Source: Ustilago trichophora
Taxonomy: Eukaryota > Basidiomycota > Ustilaginomycetes > Ustilaginales > Ustilaginaceae
Length of the DNA: 64,000 nucleotides
Direction: 5' to 3'
NCBI GenBank assembly: GCA_900323505.1
Contig: OOIN01000003.1
Location: 62,001 to 126,000, forward strand
In this document: one piece after another, positions 42,227 to 52,187 of the stretch
How the letters are laid out: each line of letters starts with the position of its first letter
How positions within the stretch are numbered: position 1 is the first letter of the stretch
Position numbers and translations under genes: made by a program
The notes under the pieces: generated by a model
What the model was told of the DNA's origin: nothing
Seen by the model: only the letters and a program-made list of their open reading frames with translations
The model's database searches: none

Positions 42227-45200
42227 ATGGACAATCACACAACCAACACGGCGCCAGCCCAGCAGCAAGCTGCTCAGCCTTTTGGTAGCCAGCAACGCCA
42301 AGCTGCAGCCAGCTCCTCCTCGCTCCAACAATTCAGCACACTGCCTTCTGAGACGCAATATCAAGCGAGCAATCTACCAACTGACACCACACCTGGCTTC
42401 ACATGGGCTGCCAATCCAGCGCTTACCGGTCTACCCAATGACCTTCCGCCTCGGTACGATTCCCATCAATTTCCACCCACGCCTCCAGCACTCCGCAGCT
42501 CCGACCAGCCTGGATCGTACTTTGATCTGAGCCATCATCTCCCTTCACATCACACTCCACCCGCACAAGCGCCCTGGTCGCCATCCGAACAACCACCACG
42601 CCACTTTGCCTCTCGTTTTCCACGATGGGGCACCTGGCTCGAAAAGCGCGCCCTAGAGCGTCATTATGCTCAACTAGAACTGCAGCATCTCGCTCAGCAG
42701 CAATCCACACCTCACGCATCAAGCACACCTTCGCGTAAGAAAAGTTGGGGCGCCTGGGTCAATGATCCTGATGCTATCAACGATGACGACTCTGCTTCTA
42801 CGACGCAAGAAAGACTACCAACTCCACATGATGCCTCCCTCCCGCCACTCCATCTACGCCATTTTGGATCTCGTTTTATTCCGCATCTTCCAGCTCAGCC
42901 GCTCTGCAGCATTCTCGTCGAGCTCCCACCACCACCACCTCGTCAACACGCAAGCCTCAATCCTCCAATGAGGCAAGTACTGCTCATAGGCACCGCGCAA
43001 GGGCTCTTTGCCGTGCAATTCAGAGATCCCCGGCCCTCTTTCTCTGACAATCAGCCACATTCATCCCCATCAAGTCCTTCAGCATCACCCAAGCAATGGA
43101 ACGACACCATACGATGCATCCCAATTTGGACCGGCCTGGCAATATATCAGATGTGTGTGCTGGCATCCAAGGACGATCCTGCTGCATCCAGCAATCACAT
43201 CTCGCAGACCAGCAATACACCAAGCTCAGGAGTCTTTCTTGCCCTTACCTGCCCATCCTCAGCTCGAGACGGTTTCTTGACATCATCACTCATGCAACTA
43301 AGCGCTCATGCTGGCTCCGTCTTGGAGAGCGTAGCTGCGTCCGGGACTTTCGCCTCCAGTTCTTCTACCTCAAGCCACAATAGTCACGGCATCTCTGACT
43401 CCAACGAGGGTGTCGCCGCAGCCAACTTTGGAGCCACTGCCGGAGGCGGCCCTGGTCGTGCTGTGCCCCCTGGCGGCACAGGTGTCGTTCGAATGTGGCA
43501 TCTGCAAGCTATACGAGAGCTTTTGGTCTATGCACTTGACAGAAACGATGCACAGGTCCCAATCAACCTCGCAACAGCATCCAGCAGCTCTGCGGACAGG
43601 CGCAGTGGGTTTGGCACCATCTTGAAAAAGACTTTCTCAAGGCAGAAAGTACGGCCGGGTGACAAAGCAGCCACGCACGCACGTAGCAGTTCCAGCACCT
43701 CTCTGTCTGCGACCCTCGATCCCTTGCCGAGACCCGATGGTCATGCCATGTCTGCATCCCATTCTCAGCAGTCCATGCGCGGCTCTTCGGACAGAACAGC
43801 CTCGAGTCCGCGCGAGCAAGTGGCTCGTCGGAGAGCAACCCAGGATTTCTCCAATCACGATCACCGTAAATCTGTGTCGCCGCAGACATCGCCGCCCTCG
43901 ACAAAGCGCCAGCCAGATTCAGCGCATACTGCTGCCATCTCCCTTGCCTCGAGTTCAGTGCCCATCCAACCGCCATCCCACTCCAATGCTGCATCGCACG
44001 GCAACAATCCTTCGCTCACGTCGATATTCGCCGACGATCTGATACAGTCCTTCTCAGGGAGCAGGCCAAGTGGCACCAAGGGAAAAGATCGCGATACAGG
44101 CACGCAAGCGGCTTCAAAAGGTGTCCTGTTCTTCTCGGTGCATGAAGCAGGCGCAGACACCAAAGGGTCCGGTACATGGTATCTAGCCATCACCTACGCT
44201 CGGAGTGTCATGGTTTACGAGGCTTCCAAGCCCAGACGCGGATCATCAAGAGCTTGGTCTTTTGTCAAAGAGCTTTATGCTCCCTTTCCCATCAAGGCTG
44301 TAGCTTTTGCTCCCGCAGCAGTCTCGGACGACTTGCATCCTTTCACGGGCCTCGGTCCTTTGGCTGCTAATGCTGGTCCGACCAAGTTGAGAGTTGCTTC
44401 CGCTGAAGGCCCGCTGTTGACTTCAAAGAAGGTTTCCTACCGCGATCGCGATCATCCTATCGCCGCGGCTCGCGAGAGCGGTGGCTCAAGCCCTGTCAAT
44501 GTGCCTCGTGGTAGCGCTGCTCCATCCTCTTGGCACAAGGCAGATCTTTGCTTGCTTCTTAGCTTCGGCCGCCGAGCAGTGCTGGTGCGCCTGAGAGACT
44601 CTCACGTACGCGAGATGGATCTCAAGCCTCTCTCGCGGCTCTTGAACACCGCCACTGCCGAAGGAACGGACAGCACCTCGGCAACTCAACTGTCGCTTCA
44701 ACCTCATCCTCTCACCGGTCCAGCGGATCATCATTCCCGGCATGAGCGGTCCCGACCTTTGAGCATGACAGGCGATGGCCTTCCATGGGCAGATGGTCCG
44801 TTACCAGGTGGGTCTGGTCGCACAAACTCCATGGAGCAAAGGCTAAGAGAGGCAATTCTCGACAAAAGGTCGAACAAGCACAACTGGGTCGGTTTCTCGA
44901 GTATCGAAGCGCGCATCTTTGTCCGGCAATGGTCCGAGGCAGCAGCGGCAGCAGCAGCCGGGCATGTGGCAAATAATCATACGTGGCCGCAGCGTCAGGA
45001 TAGTCTGGGCTTGTCGCCAATGGGTCTCTCGATGGTCAAAGCCTCGTCTACAGCGGCCAGCCAACCACTTGTAGGAGTGGATACAGACCTTCCCAGGGTC
45101 CCCGCTCATCAGAATGCGTCGTTTGATCGACGCATGTCGAGACTCCATCTGTCCGAGCAAAGCTCGCATTATCACGACGAGCTTCAGGCAGAAGACAGCA

Positions 45201-46306
45201 GTGACAGCGATGATGATGATGGCGATATCGACTTGGTCGATAGGCGAGAGGAAGCAGCAAAGTATCGACTCACAGATCCCGGGCCTTTACCTCAAACGCA
45301 CAGCCGAAGCGATCAGGCGACACCGACGCAGGCGCGTTATCCATGTCATGTCAAATCACCGAATCGGTCCTTCTCACTTCCCCTCGCTGAACCAGTATCG
45401 GCGAAACTGGCACTTGCATCGAGAAGCGCCGTCACGCACGTCATGCAGCTTCCCTTGGCAGCCGATCTGGCTCAGGCTGCTCCCCTAGCAGTCATGCAGT
45501 GGTCCGATACGCCCAACGCAGTGTCTGGCTGGGCTAGAGTGCTGGGCATTGAACGAGCCAGCTCCAAGGGTACTACTCCTCTGAGTCACTTGAAGCAGTC
45601 CAGCACCACCTCGGTCTCATCTGACACGCCAGGTGGATCGTTCGGCGACCCTCGTTCAACTTCCTTCAACGCTCGTCGCAAGAACAACAAGCTGGTGCTG
45701 CACATCGGTGTTACGTGCGTTGCGTTCCTAGCCAGTCGTATCGAGTCTCGAAAAGTCTCGTTCAAGATGTCAGTCGAAGTAGACTTTGATCTGTGTCCAG
45801 AAAGCGAGCTTGAGCTTATACCCCTCGTACCGGACAAAGAGTACAACCGTTCGAACGGCACCGCCACGGGGATGCACGCATCTGCAGAGGTCACACCTAC
45901 TGAGACCGGTGAGATCGACGACGATGCGACAAGCCTCGGGGACGGCTGGCGAGCAGCATCAGCATCAGCAGCAGCACAAGGCCGTCGTCACACCTTTGCA
46001 TACCCTTCCGTAGTGCCCCACGTCGATCGAGCAAGCGAAGCAAGTGCCATCAGCCAGGAGTTAGAATATCTCTGCGCGCCATTGCTCACCTTGCATCCCA
46101 TCGATCTGGACCTGAGAAGCTGTGGGTCGCAATCCCTCTTCCTGCCTTTCTCTCATTCATCGGGTCAGGGCGGAAAGGCACAAGCAGAGTCATCGTCGGC
46201 AGCACATGCATTGTTCCCGGAGCTTGCTGGAGATGCCGGTGTCGTAGCATTCGACTGGCGCGGCGCTGACGACTTTCGCATTTTCACCGTCGGCATCGCC
46301 GGTTAG
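42227..46306 (+). CDS. Large CNH-like (citron homology) protein, function unknown
   Basis: Single exon of 1,359 residues. The N-terminal 200 residues are Gln/Pro/Ser-rich. From about 215 there is a propeller-like pattern: PLCSILVELP, RQVLLIGTAQGLFAVQF, then at about 640 VLFFSVHEAG, TWYLAITYARSVMVYEA and ICLL-type strands (DLCLLLSFGRRAVLVRL). Long disordered inserts interrupt it. The opening strands resemble CNH domains of Rho GEFs, Vps39 and GCK kinases, but no DH, PH or kinase domain is present. It could be a GTPase- or trafficking-linked scaffold; that is inference. It runs convergent with the RNase H-like gene, only 166 bp away. Confidence 0.55.
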   Translation: MDNHTTNTAPAQQQAAQPFGSQQRQAAASSSSLQQFSTLPSETQYQASNLPTDTTPGFTWAANPALTGLPNDLPPRYDSHQFPPTPPALRSSDQPGSYFDLSHHLPSHHTPPAQAPWSPSEQPPRHFASRFPRWGTWLEKRALERHYAQLELQHLAQQQSTPHASSTPSRKKSWGAWVNDPDAINDDDSASTTQERLPTPHDASLPPLHLRHFGSRFIPHLPAQPLCSILVELPPPPPRQHASLNPPMRQVLLIGTAQGLFAVQFRDPRPSFSDNQPHSSPSSPSASPKQWNDTIRCIPIWTGLAIYQMCVLASKDDPAASSNHISQTSNTPSSGVFLALTCPSSARDGFLTSSLMQLSAHAGSVLESVAASGTFASSSSTSSHNSHGISDSNEGVAAANFGATAGGGPGRAVPPGGTGVVRMWHLQAIRELLVYALDRNDAQVPINLATASSSSADRRSGFGTILKKTFSRQKVRPGDKAATHARSSSSTSLSATLDPLPRPDGHAMSASHSQQSMRGSSDRTASSPREQVARRRATQDFSNHDHRKSVSPQTSPPSTKRQPDSAHTAAISLASSSVPIQPPSHSNAASHGNNPSLTSIFADDLIQSFSGSRPSGTKGKDRDTGTQAASKGVLFFSVHEAGADTKGSGTWYLAITYARSVMVYEASKPRRGSSRAWSFVKELYAPFPIKAVAFAPAAVSDDLHPFTGLGPLAANAGPTKLRVASAEGPLLTSKKVSYRDRDHPIAAARESGGSSPVNVPRGSAAPSSWHKADLCLLLSFGRRAVLVRLRDSHVREMDLKPLSRLLNTATAEGTDSTSATQLSLQPHPLTGPADHHSRHERSRPLSMTGDGLPWADGPLPGGSGRTNSMEQRLREAILDKRSNKHNWVGFSSIEARIFVRQWSEAAAAAAAGHVANNHTWPQRQDSLGLSPMGLSMVKASSTAASQPLVGVDTDLPRVPAHQNASFDRRMSRLHLSEQSSHYHDELQAEDSSDSDDDDGDIDLVDRREEAAKYRLTDPGPLPQTHSRSDQATPTQARYPCHVKSPNRSFSLPLAEPVSAKLALASRSAVTHVMQLPLAADLAQAAPLAVMQWSDTPNAVSGWARVLGIERASSKGTTPLSHLKQSSTTSVSSDTPGGSFGDPRSTSFNARRKNNKLVLHIGVTCVAFLASRIESRKVSFKMSVEVDFDLCPESELELIPLVPDKEYNRSNGTATGMHASAEVTPTETGEIDDDATSLGDGWRAASASAAAQGRRHTFAYPSVVPHVDRASEASAISQELEYLCAPLLTLHPIDLDLRSCGSQSLFLPFSHSSGQGGKAQAESSSAAHALFPELAGDAGVVAFDWRGADDFRIFTVGIAG

Positions 46307-46472
46307 AGCCTCGTACTCAACACGATCATCACAAAGGTAGCAACATTGGGAGTGGCACACTCAAGATACCATTGCATGCAAAGAATCTATTCCTTCCAAT
46401 CCATTCAAAAAAAAGCGCGATCCGTTCATCAGAACGTCCTTAATTCTCTCTCTGCGTATGACTGTGACTACT

Positions 46473-49400
46473 TTACTTTTTGCGACCAAACATCCTGCTC
46501 AGGAAGCCAGATTTCTTGCTTCCGTCCTCGGGTTCCCACTGACTCCTCTCTGCACCACCGCCGCCGTTGTGGTGGTGATAGTCCCGAGGGGTGGTAGAGT
46601 GCCATTCCCTCTGCTGTTGTTGTTTATTCCTCTTTCCACCAGGCTTCTTACTCCATTCGTAATCGGGGTCCTCTGGCGCAGGTGCGCGGTGGAGGGAGGG
46701 CGTAGACCGGTTAGAGAAGAGTCCGAAGCCGGAAGACTTCCTCTGTGAAGCTGCGGGAGATTGCGGTACCTGCTGTTGGCGAGACTTGCCACCGAACAGA
46801 CCTTTGCGCGGCGAAGCGGGTCCGCGACGAGAATCGATACTATTCCTCGAATAAATCGAGCCATTTCCACCCTCACCACCGCCCCAAACCCTGGCGGGTG
46901 GTACAAGATCGTCCATCTCGGGATAGTCGCCCGCGGAGGACTCGGCAGACATCATTCTGCTACGTGGATGACGTGGACCCCCGGCACTGGTGTGATGGAT
47001 TTGCATCGAGTTGTTACTGCGTGTGCGATACTCTGCTTCTTCGTCATCGGCGGGGTCGGTGGAGAATGCGGCTGCGCTGGCGAGTGCACTTCGGACGGTG
47101 GGGCGGTTGGTGGATCGGATATCGGGTTGAGAGCGGACAGCGCTCACACGTCGCCTGGTGTCCATCGAGGCTCGTCGAGAGGCAGGCTCGGGAGATAGGA
47201 GGTCGGTGCTGGACATTCGGCTGACGCTACGGCGTGAGTCCATCGAGTGGCGAGATCCTCCTCCACCTCGTTCGGAAGCGGAGGGTGGTGCCAGATGGCT
47301 TGCCCTCGAAGCGGATCTAGGTGCACCGATGGAACGGCGGATGACGGCTGCTTCGGCCGCATCGAGTTTTTCCTGTCTGGCGAGGTAGTCATCTCGCTCT
47401 TTCTCAGCGCGGGTAGACTTGCGAGATCGTTCAGAGCGGTGGGTTCTTACTGAACGAACCGAGCGAGCATCTTCGGCAAGATCCTCCTCATTTTCCTCGG
47501 CAAAAGTGTCCAACTGTCGTCTAGGTCCACCTCGCAGGTGGCCCGATGGCAGGGATGCGCTGGTACGCAGCCTTCCAGTAGCGTTCGAGATGATGCTCTC
47601 ACGTCTACTGTTGCGGCTGCTCAGCCTTCCCTTGGTAGCCTTGGTGCTCTTTGACGTGGTCGAGAAGCGGCTGCGAGTTTCCAGCCATTCCTCTTCTTCT
47701 TCGTCGAGCAATTCTTCCTCGTCGGAAAAGGGCGCCTCATCGACGTGCAATCCGATCTCGGAGCGGGTGTCGAACTCGTCTTGACGGTTGAGAAGGCTTC
47801 CCTCGGACTTGACGACGGCGCGGGCCATGCGGTCGGCAGGGTTGTTGCTGCGGTCGATCAGGTAGAGATGGGCAGAGCCTTGACGGTCGCGTTCGACACG
47901 GGCGAATTCGTAGCGGATGTCGGCGAGTTCGCGAAGGAGGTCTTCGTCGACCAAGCGGCGGCCGGGTGCTCGGCGCATGGGACGACGGCGAGGAGGGGAG
48001 CGGTCAGGAGAGTAAGGACCGTAGCCGTAGTCATCGTCATGTCGGCGACGGCTGCCACGGCGGTGGTAGTCTTCTTCTTCGGAGGAGTAGTCGTAGTCCC
48101 GACGACCGCCTCGTCGTCGTGGCGACTGAGGAGGAGGGCCACCTCCACCACGGCGCCTGTTTCGGTCAGCATAAGGGTCGCTAGCGAGCCAGTCATCGCG
48201 ATCATCGTATCTGCTACGCGGGGGAGGTGCGCGCGAGCTGCGGTTCCTGTAGCGCCCACCATCGCTGGCATAGCCGTCTCGACTGCGCTCGCGCTCGCGA
48301 CGATCAGGCAGATCCATGTACCTTGTACCAGACCTGTCGTATGCTCGACGCTGATTTCTACGACGCTCGTGGTATTCTTCCTCCCAACGCTCGCGGTCGC
48401 CCTCCTCTTCGTCATCCTCACCAGGCCAGCCCTTGAGCTCCCAGGTGGGAATCCAGGTGCCCCACGCTTTAGCGACGTAAGCCGAGTCGATGCAAACGTG
48501 GGCACAGGCACGGCCACGGTAGAGCTCGTAGATGGTGTGGAGTGCGGTGATGGCAGAGCGAAGCTCAGCACGGCGGGAGAGCGAGGCTGGGGTGGGCGCT
48601 TTGGGATTGGGGATGTGGCTGGGCGTCCTATCCTCTTCGGGCAGAAGGGAGGCCATGTTCTTGGGGTGACCGGGACCAAAGTAGAGCGAGACAGCACCGG
48701 AAACCCGAGGCTGGATGATGCTGCCAGTGTCGATGGCAGTTGCTCCGACAAATACAGCAATGGGGTATCCATTGCATCGGTGATCCTGCATATTGTGACC
48801 AGAGAACTGCTTCATGACACGTCGCATGGCGTCGTTGAGCTGCGGCTCGATGTACTTGCGAATTCGGGTTCCGGGATAGACCTGAGTGTCGGCGTCAAGC
48901 ATCTTGGAGACCACGGAAGCAGGTTTGCGGGCGGTGCCGCGGGAAGTAACGCTGAGACGGTCAGAGTCACGGTGGTGGATACCGGCAGCGGGCGATCCGA
49001 GCGTATCTCTCTTAGAGGGTGATCTGAGCGAGCTAGGCTCAATGTAGCTCGAAGCATAGCGCGAGCCGGGACCTCTCTGGGACTGGAACGAATTGCGTGC
49101 TGATCCGCCAAAGTCGAGCACAGAAGCAGGAGCCATGAGACGGCTGGATCTGGTGCCGCCTCGTTCAGAGACGGAGCGGTAGCGTGCATCGCGCATTTCC
49201 ATATCGGGGTAGTCGGCATCCATGAAGCTGGCTGCGCGAGAAGGTGCTCTGCTGCGTGGGTTGTAGCTCGACATGGTCATCTTGCTGAGACGCCTGGACG
49301 CATCTAGGTAGTCACCTGCCTCGGAGCGCTGGTAAGGCAGAGTAAGGTGGCTGGCATGGGATGCACGCACAGCCTTGCGATCGGAGCGTCCCTTTGGAGT

Positions 49401-49955
49401 CAGGGCCGTGTCGGGAGTGAGAAGCTCGTGGTGGGAGGGCTTGGACTTGGATTTGAGGGGACTGCGCTGGTCCTTTTCGATGTTGTCGTGCGAAGCTGCA
49501 TCGTCCTGCGAAGTGGGAGGGGATTTGTGGAGGGTGCTGGTATCACTGGAAGGATTTTGGTTGAAGATGGCAGGGGACTCCTCGGAGTCATTGCTGGAGG
49601 CAGCATCGTCGTAGTCTGCGCTTGCTGCAACAAGACCCTTGGGAGAGTCGTGAGAGATGGTCTCGGTTTCGTCTGCATCATCCGAGGCGACGTCTCGGTT
49701 GCTGTTGGAACGAATCATGGTGGCATCGTTGTCCGACTCTACCTCCTCACCCTGTGCGTCGTCGTCATCATCATCGTCGCCGTGTTCTGAGGCAGAGAGG
49801 CCGCCGGGAGCATAGTCAGAAGAGGCGCCATTTGCGGTCTTGAAAGATCCGATGGAGGAACGACGCGAGTAGCCGGATTCTGAGCGAGCAGCTGCGCTTG
49901 GTCTGCGCTTACCTAGAGGCGGAGCTGTTTCTTTGCGTTTGGTGGCGGTAGGCAT
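46473..49955 (-). CDS. RNase H-like protein split by a 150-residue Arg/Asp-rich insertion
   Basis: Single exon, 1,160 residues. After 390 disordered Ser/Asp-rich residues comes an RNase H-like fold in two halves. The first (about 397-512) has GAVSLYFGPGHPKNMA, RRAELRSAITALHTIY with Glu464, VCIDSAYVAKAWGTWIP with Asp490, and WELKGWPG. The second (about 667-717) has VDEDLLRELADIRYEF and RSNNPADRMARAVV with Asp708. Between them lie about 150 Arg/Asp/Tyr-rich residues. The first catalytic Asp, usually in TDG, aligns with Gly404 (VFVGAT), so activity is doubtful. The last 440 residues are disordered with basic-acidic patches. RNase H cleaves RNA of RNA-DNA hybrids; here a binding or regulatory role is more likely. 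Confidence 0.7.
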   Translation of the reverse strand: MPTATKRKETAPPLGKRRPSAAARSESGYSRRSSIGSFKTANGASSDYAPGGLSASEHGDDDDDDDAQGEEVESDNDATMIRSNSNRDVASDDADETETISHDSPKGLVAASADYDDAASSNDSEESPAIFNQNPSSDTSTLHKSPPTSQDDAASHDNIEKDQRSPLKSKSKPSHHELLTPDTALTPKGRSDRKAVRASHASHLTLPYQRSEAGDYLDASRRLSKMTMSSYNPRSRAPSRAASFMDADYPDMEMRDARYRSVSERGGTRSSRLMAPASVLDFGGSARNSFQSQRGPGSRYASSYIEPSSLRSPSKRDTLGSPAAGIHHRDSDRLSVTSRGTARKPASVVSKMLDADTQVYPGTRIRKYIEPQLNDAMRRVMKQFSGHNMQDHRCNGYPIAVFVGATAIDTGSIIQPRVSGAVSLYFGPGHPKNMASLLPEEDRTPSHIPNPKAPTPASLSRRAELRSAITALHTIYELYRGRACAHVCIDSAYVAKAWGTWIPTWELKGWPGEDDEEEGDRERWEEEYHERRRNQRRAYDRSGTRYMDLPDRRERERSRDGYASDGGRYRNRSSRAPPPRSRYDDRDDWLASDPYADRNRRRGGGGPPPQSPRRRGGRRDYDYSSEEEDYHRRGSRRRHDDDYGYGPYSPDRSPPRRRPMRRAPGRRLVDEDLLRELADIRYEFARVERDRQGSAHLYLIDRSNNPADRMARAVVKSEGSLLNRQDEFDTRSEIGLHVDEAPFSDEEELLDEEEEEWLETRSRFSTTSKSTKATKGRLSSRNSRRESIISNATGRLRTSASLPSGHLRGGPRRQLDTFAEENEEDLAEDARSVRSVRTHRSERSRKSTRAEKERDDYLARQEKLDAAEAAVIRRSIGAPRSASRASHLAPPSASERGGGGSRHSMDSRRSVSRMSSTDLLSPEPASRRASMDTRRRVSAVRSQPDIRSTNRPTVRSALASAAAFSTDPADDEEAEYRTRSNNSMQIHHTSAGGPRHPRSRMMSAESSAGDYPEMDDLVPPARVWGGGEGGNGSIYSRNSIDSRRGPASPRKGLFGGKSRQQQVPQSPAASQRKSSGFGLFSNRSTPSLHRAPAPEDPDYEWSKKPGGKRNKQQQQREWHSTTPRDYHHHNGGGGAERSQWEPEDGSKKSGFLSRMFGRKK

Positions 49956-50277
49956 GGTTGAGAAGTGGGGTATCTGCGTCGAGAAAAAGGCTTATCGGTG
50001 GAACTCGTTAGACTGCGCGGTTGCTGCAGGTAAAGTAATTCGAGAGAGATGACGTGCAGGGAATTCAGGGATATCTTTGGGTATATAGAGGATGAGAAAA
50101 AAAGCAGGGAAGGGGGATAAGGGTTCCAGATAGGGAGAAGGGGGAGGGTGGAGATGGTGGTGTAGGGAGAAGGAACGAGGGTCGGAAGATGGAAGGGATA
50201 GGCAGAGAAGGGAAGGAGAAAAAAAAATCCGATGTCAAAGCACGGACAGAAGTGCAGCTCGAGTTGCGGGGAGTCGT

Positions 50278-50308
<31 letters not shown>

Positions 50309-52187
50309 CAAAACAGAGAAAGTTGTGTAGGAAAGAAGAGAGACATGGGGCAGCAGCAAAACCAAGGCGGAAAGATGAGAGAGACAAGAGCGAACCTGCA
50401 AGCTAGAAGCGAGGCGGACAGCATACAGTGCAGCACAAGAGAGCAGAGCAAGCTGAGTTGAAAAAGGCGAGCCATTTGCCAACGATAGATTGGGCAGCCA
50501 TCCCATACAGAGGTTCTCTTGACAATGATTGGGCACGGGATGTGATGCTTGTTTTCATGCCATGCCTTTTCCACTATACAGTATCCCCGCGTTTGAAGAT
50601 ACGCTATTAGCCGAGGTTTGAAAGAGTCTTGTGAGAGTGCTTGTCGATCCATCACACGTATCATCACACTTGTCACATCTAGAAGTGCTCGGATGAGGCG
50701 CTTAGGAGGTCTCGGCTTTGACTTGTGAGCTGTGATGAGGATAGAATGGGGGGTTAGGGGAAACAAAGAGGTCTTGTCGGAGTCGAAACAGAGCGGCACG
50801 ACACGATCGGGACCTACGGATGGACGACACATGTATACTGTATCGTGTCCATGCCGTTCCGCTTGCGATTGATTCTCTCGATTGAGTTGTGCTATTTCGG
50901 ATCGACGGTGTGCAGAGTGCGCTGTCTTGATTGGACCAGAGCTCCCTTAGCTGGGAGTACTGTACTGTAGGTTGCCAGCAGACTGCATACAGCAAGAGTT
51001 GTCGTTCAAACCCAAATGAGGGGTCAGGGACACAAGAGAGAGAGGACCCTTACTTGTTTCTCGTGTGTTTAGCGTATTTTGAGTTTGCTACTGTACTGTG
51101 TTTGTGCAGCAGATGCACAGGTTGGCGATCCAAAAAAAAACTTGGTCAATGTTGACAGCACATCAACAGCAGCAGGCGGTTAAAGATTGGCGACCCTGGA
51201 AAATCACCTGTCAACCCCTCTCTTTTTCCTCTTCAGTGTGTTGCTGCCCCGCGTCGCACGTTTGATTTTCCTCGCAAAAAACCCTTTTCTTTTTTCTTGT
51301 CCACGCGGGGGTGAATCTTTCTATTCTTCTTTATTGGAACACAATCTCTTTTTTTTTTTTTTTTGGCCTTTCTCCGCTGTCCTATCGAATTTCATGCTGC
51401 AGCTTGAACCTTTTGGCCCAAAACATCAACAACACCACCCCGACGCTGCTGGCAGCAAACACGGCTCTCTTGCTTGCTTTGCTTCTTTGCCTTTATTCAG
51501 CCGGTGGCTTTCTCATCCCGACATCCGCGAATACTTGACACTTTTCTACCAGAAGAAACGTGCATCTGTTGACAACAACAAACCACGGACACTTCCGTCG
51601 GGTAACCGTTGCCGTGGGTTGTGCTTTGCATCGTCTCTCTCGTGTCACCACTCTGATGCCCGAATAGCCCGCTCGCAATCTCCCATCCCATCCATTATGT
51701 CGTGTCCAGCTGTCGAATTCACTCTCGTTGCGCTCACAATGGCTGCTTGAATAGTCTAATTTACATTTCCTGTATCGCCACGATGGCTCGCAGGTACTGT
51801 AAATGCACCCCGCGCAATCCAACCTCGCTTTGGACAGGCCGGATTGCAGCCTTATCCTTTGCGGCGTCAACTGAGGTGTGTGCCTTGCAGCAGGGAGCGA
51901 GAATGCAGAGTTAAGCTTCGTGTCGGTCTGAACTGCAAACTGCATCGAGTCAAGTGACAAGAGCAAGAGCCAATTCACTCAACCCATCGGCTTGGATTCT
52001 GGCTCAAAATCGGGCTCTTGCCGATCAATTGCATCTCCCTTTGCCATCACACAACACAATCTGATCTCACAGCGAGACAACTCAGCCATAGCAACGTCTT
52101 TCACTCTGAATCTAGCCACGGATTGGTATGAGCCAGAGTGTGCATCCTCTGCATTCACTTCTTTTGTCAAAAAAGCCAATGTGAGAA
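49956..52187. promoter_or_regulatory. Upstream region of the RNase H-like gene
   Basis: 2.2 kb with no domain-bearing ORF. It includes a purine-rich leader at 50090-50230, a CAG/CAA repeat at 50278-50312, a TACTG repeat near 50958 and a T-run at about 51348-51364. The right end is the 3' flank of the Laa2-like gene. Confidence 0.45.

Noticed and set aside
47745..49022. 425-codon open frame on the + strand
   Set aside because: It is antisense to the RNase H-like gene, has no domain, and arises from the codon usage of the real strand.
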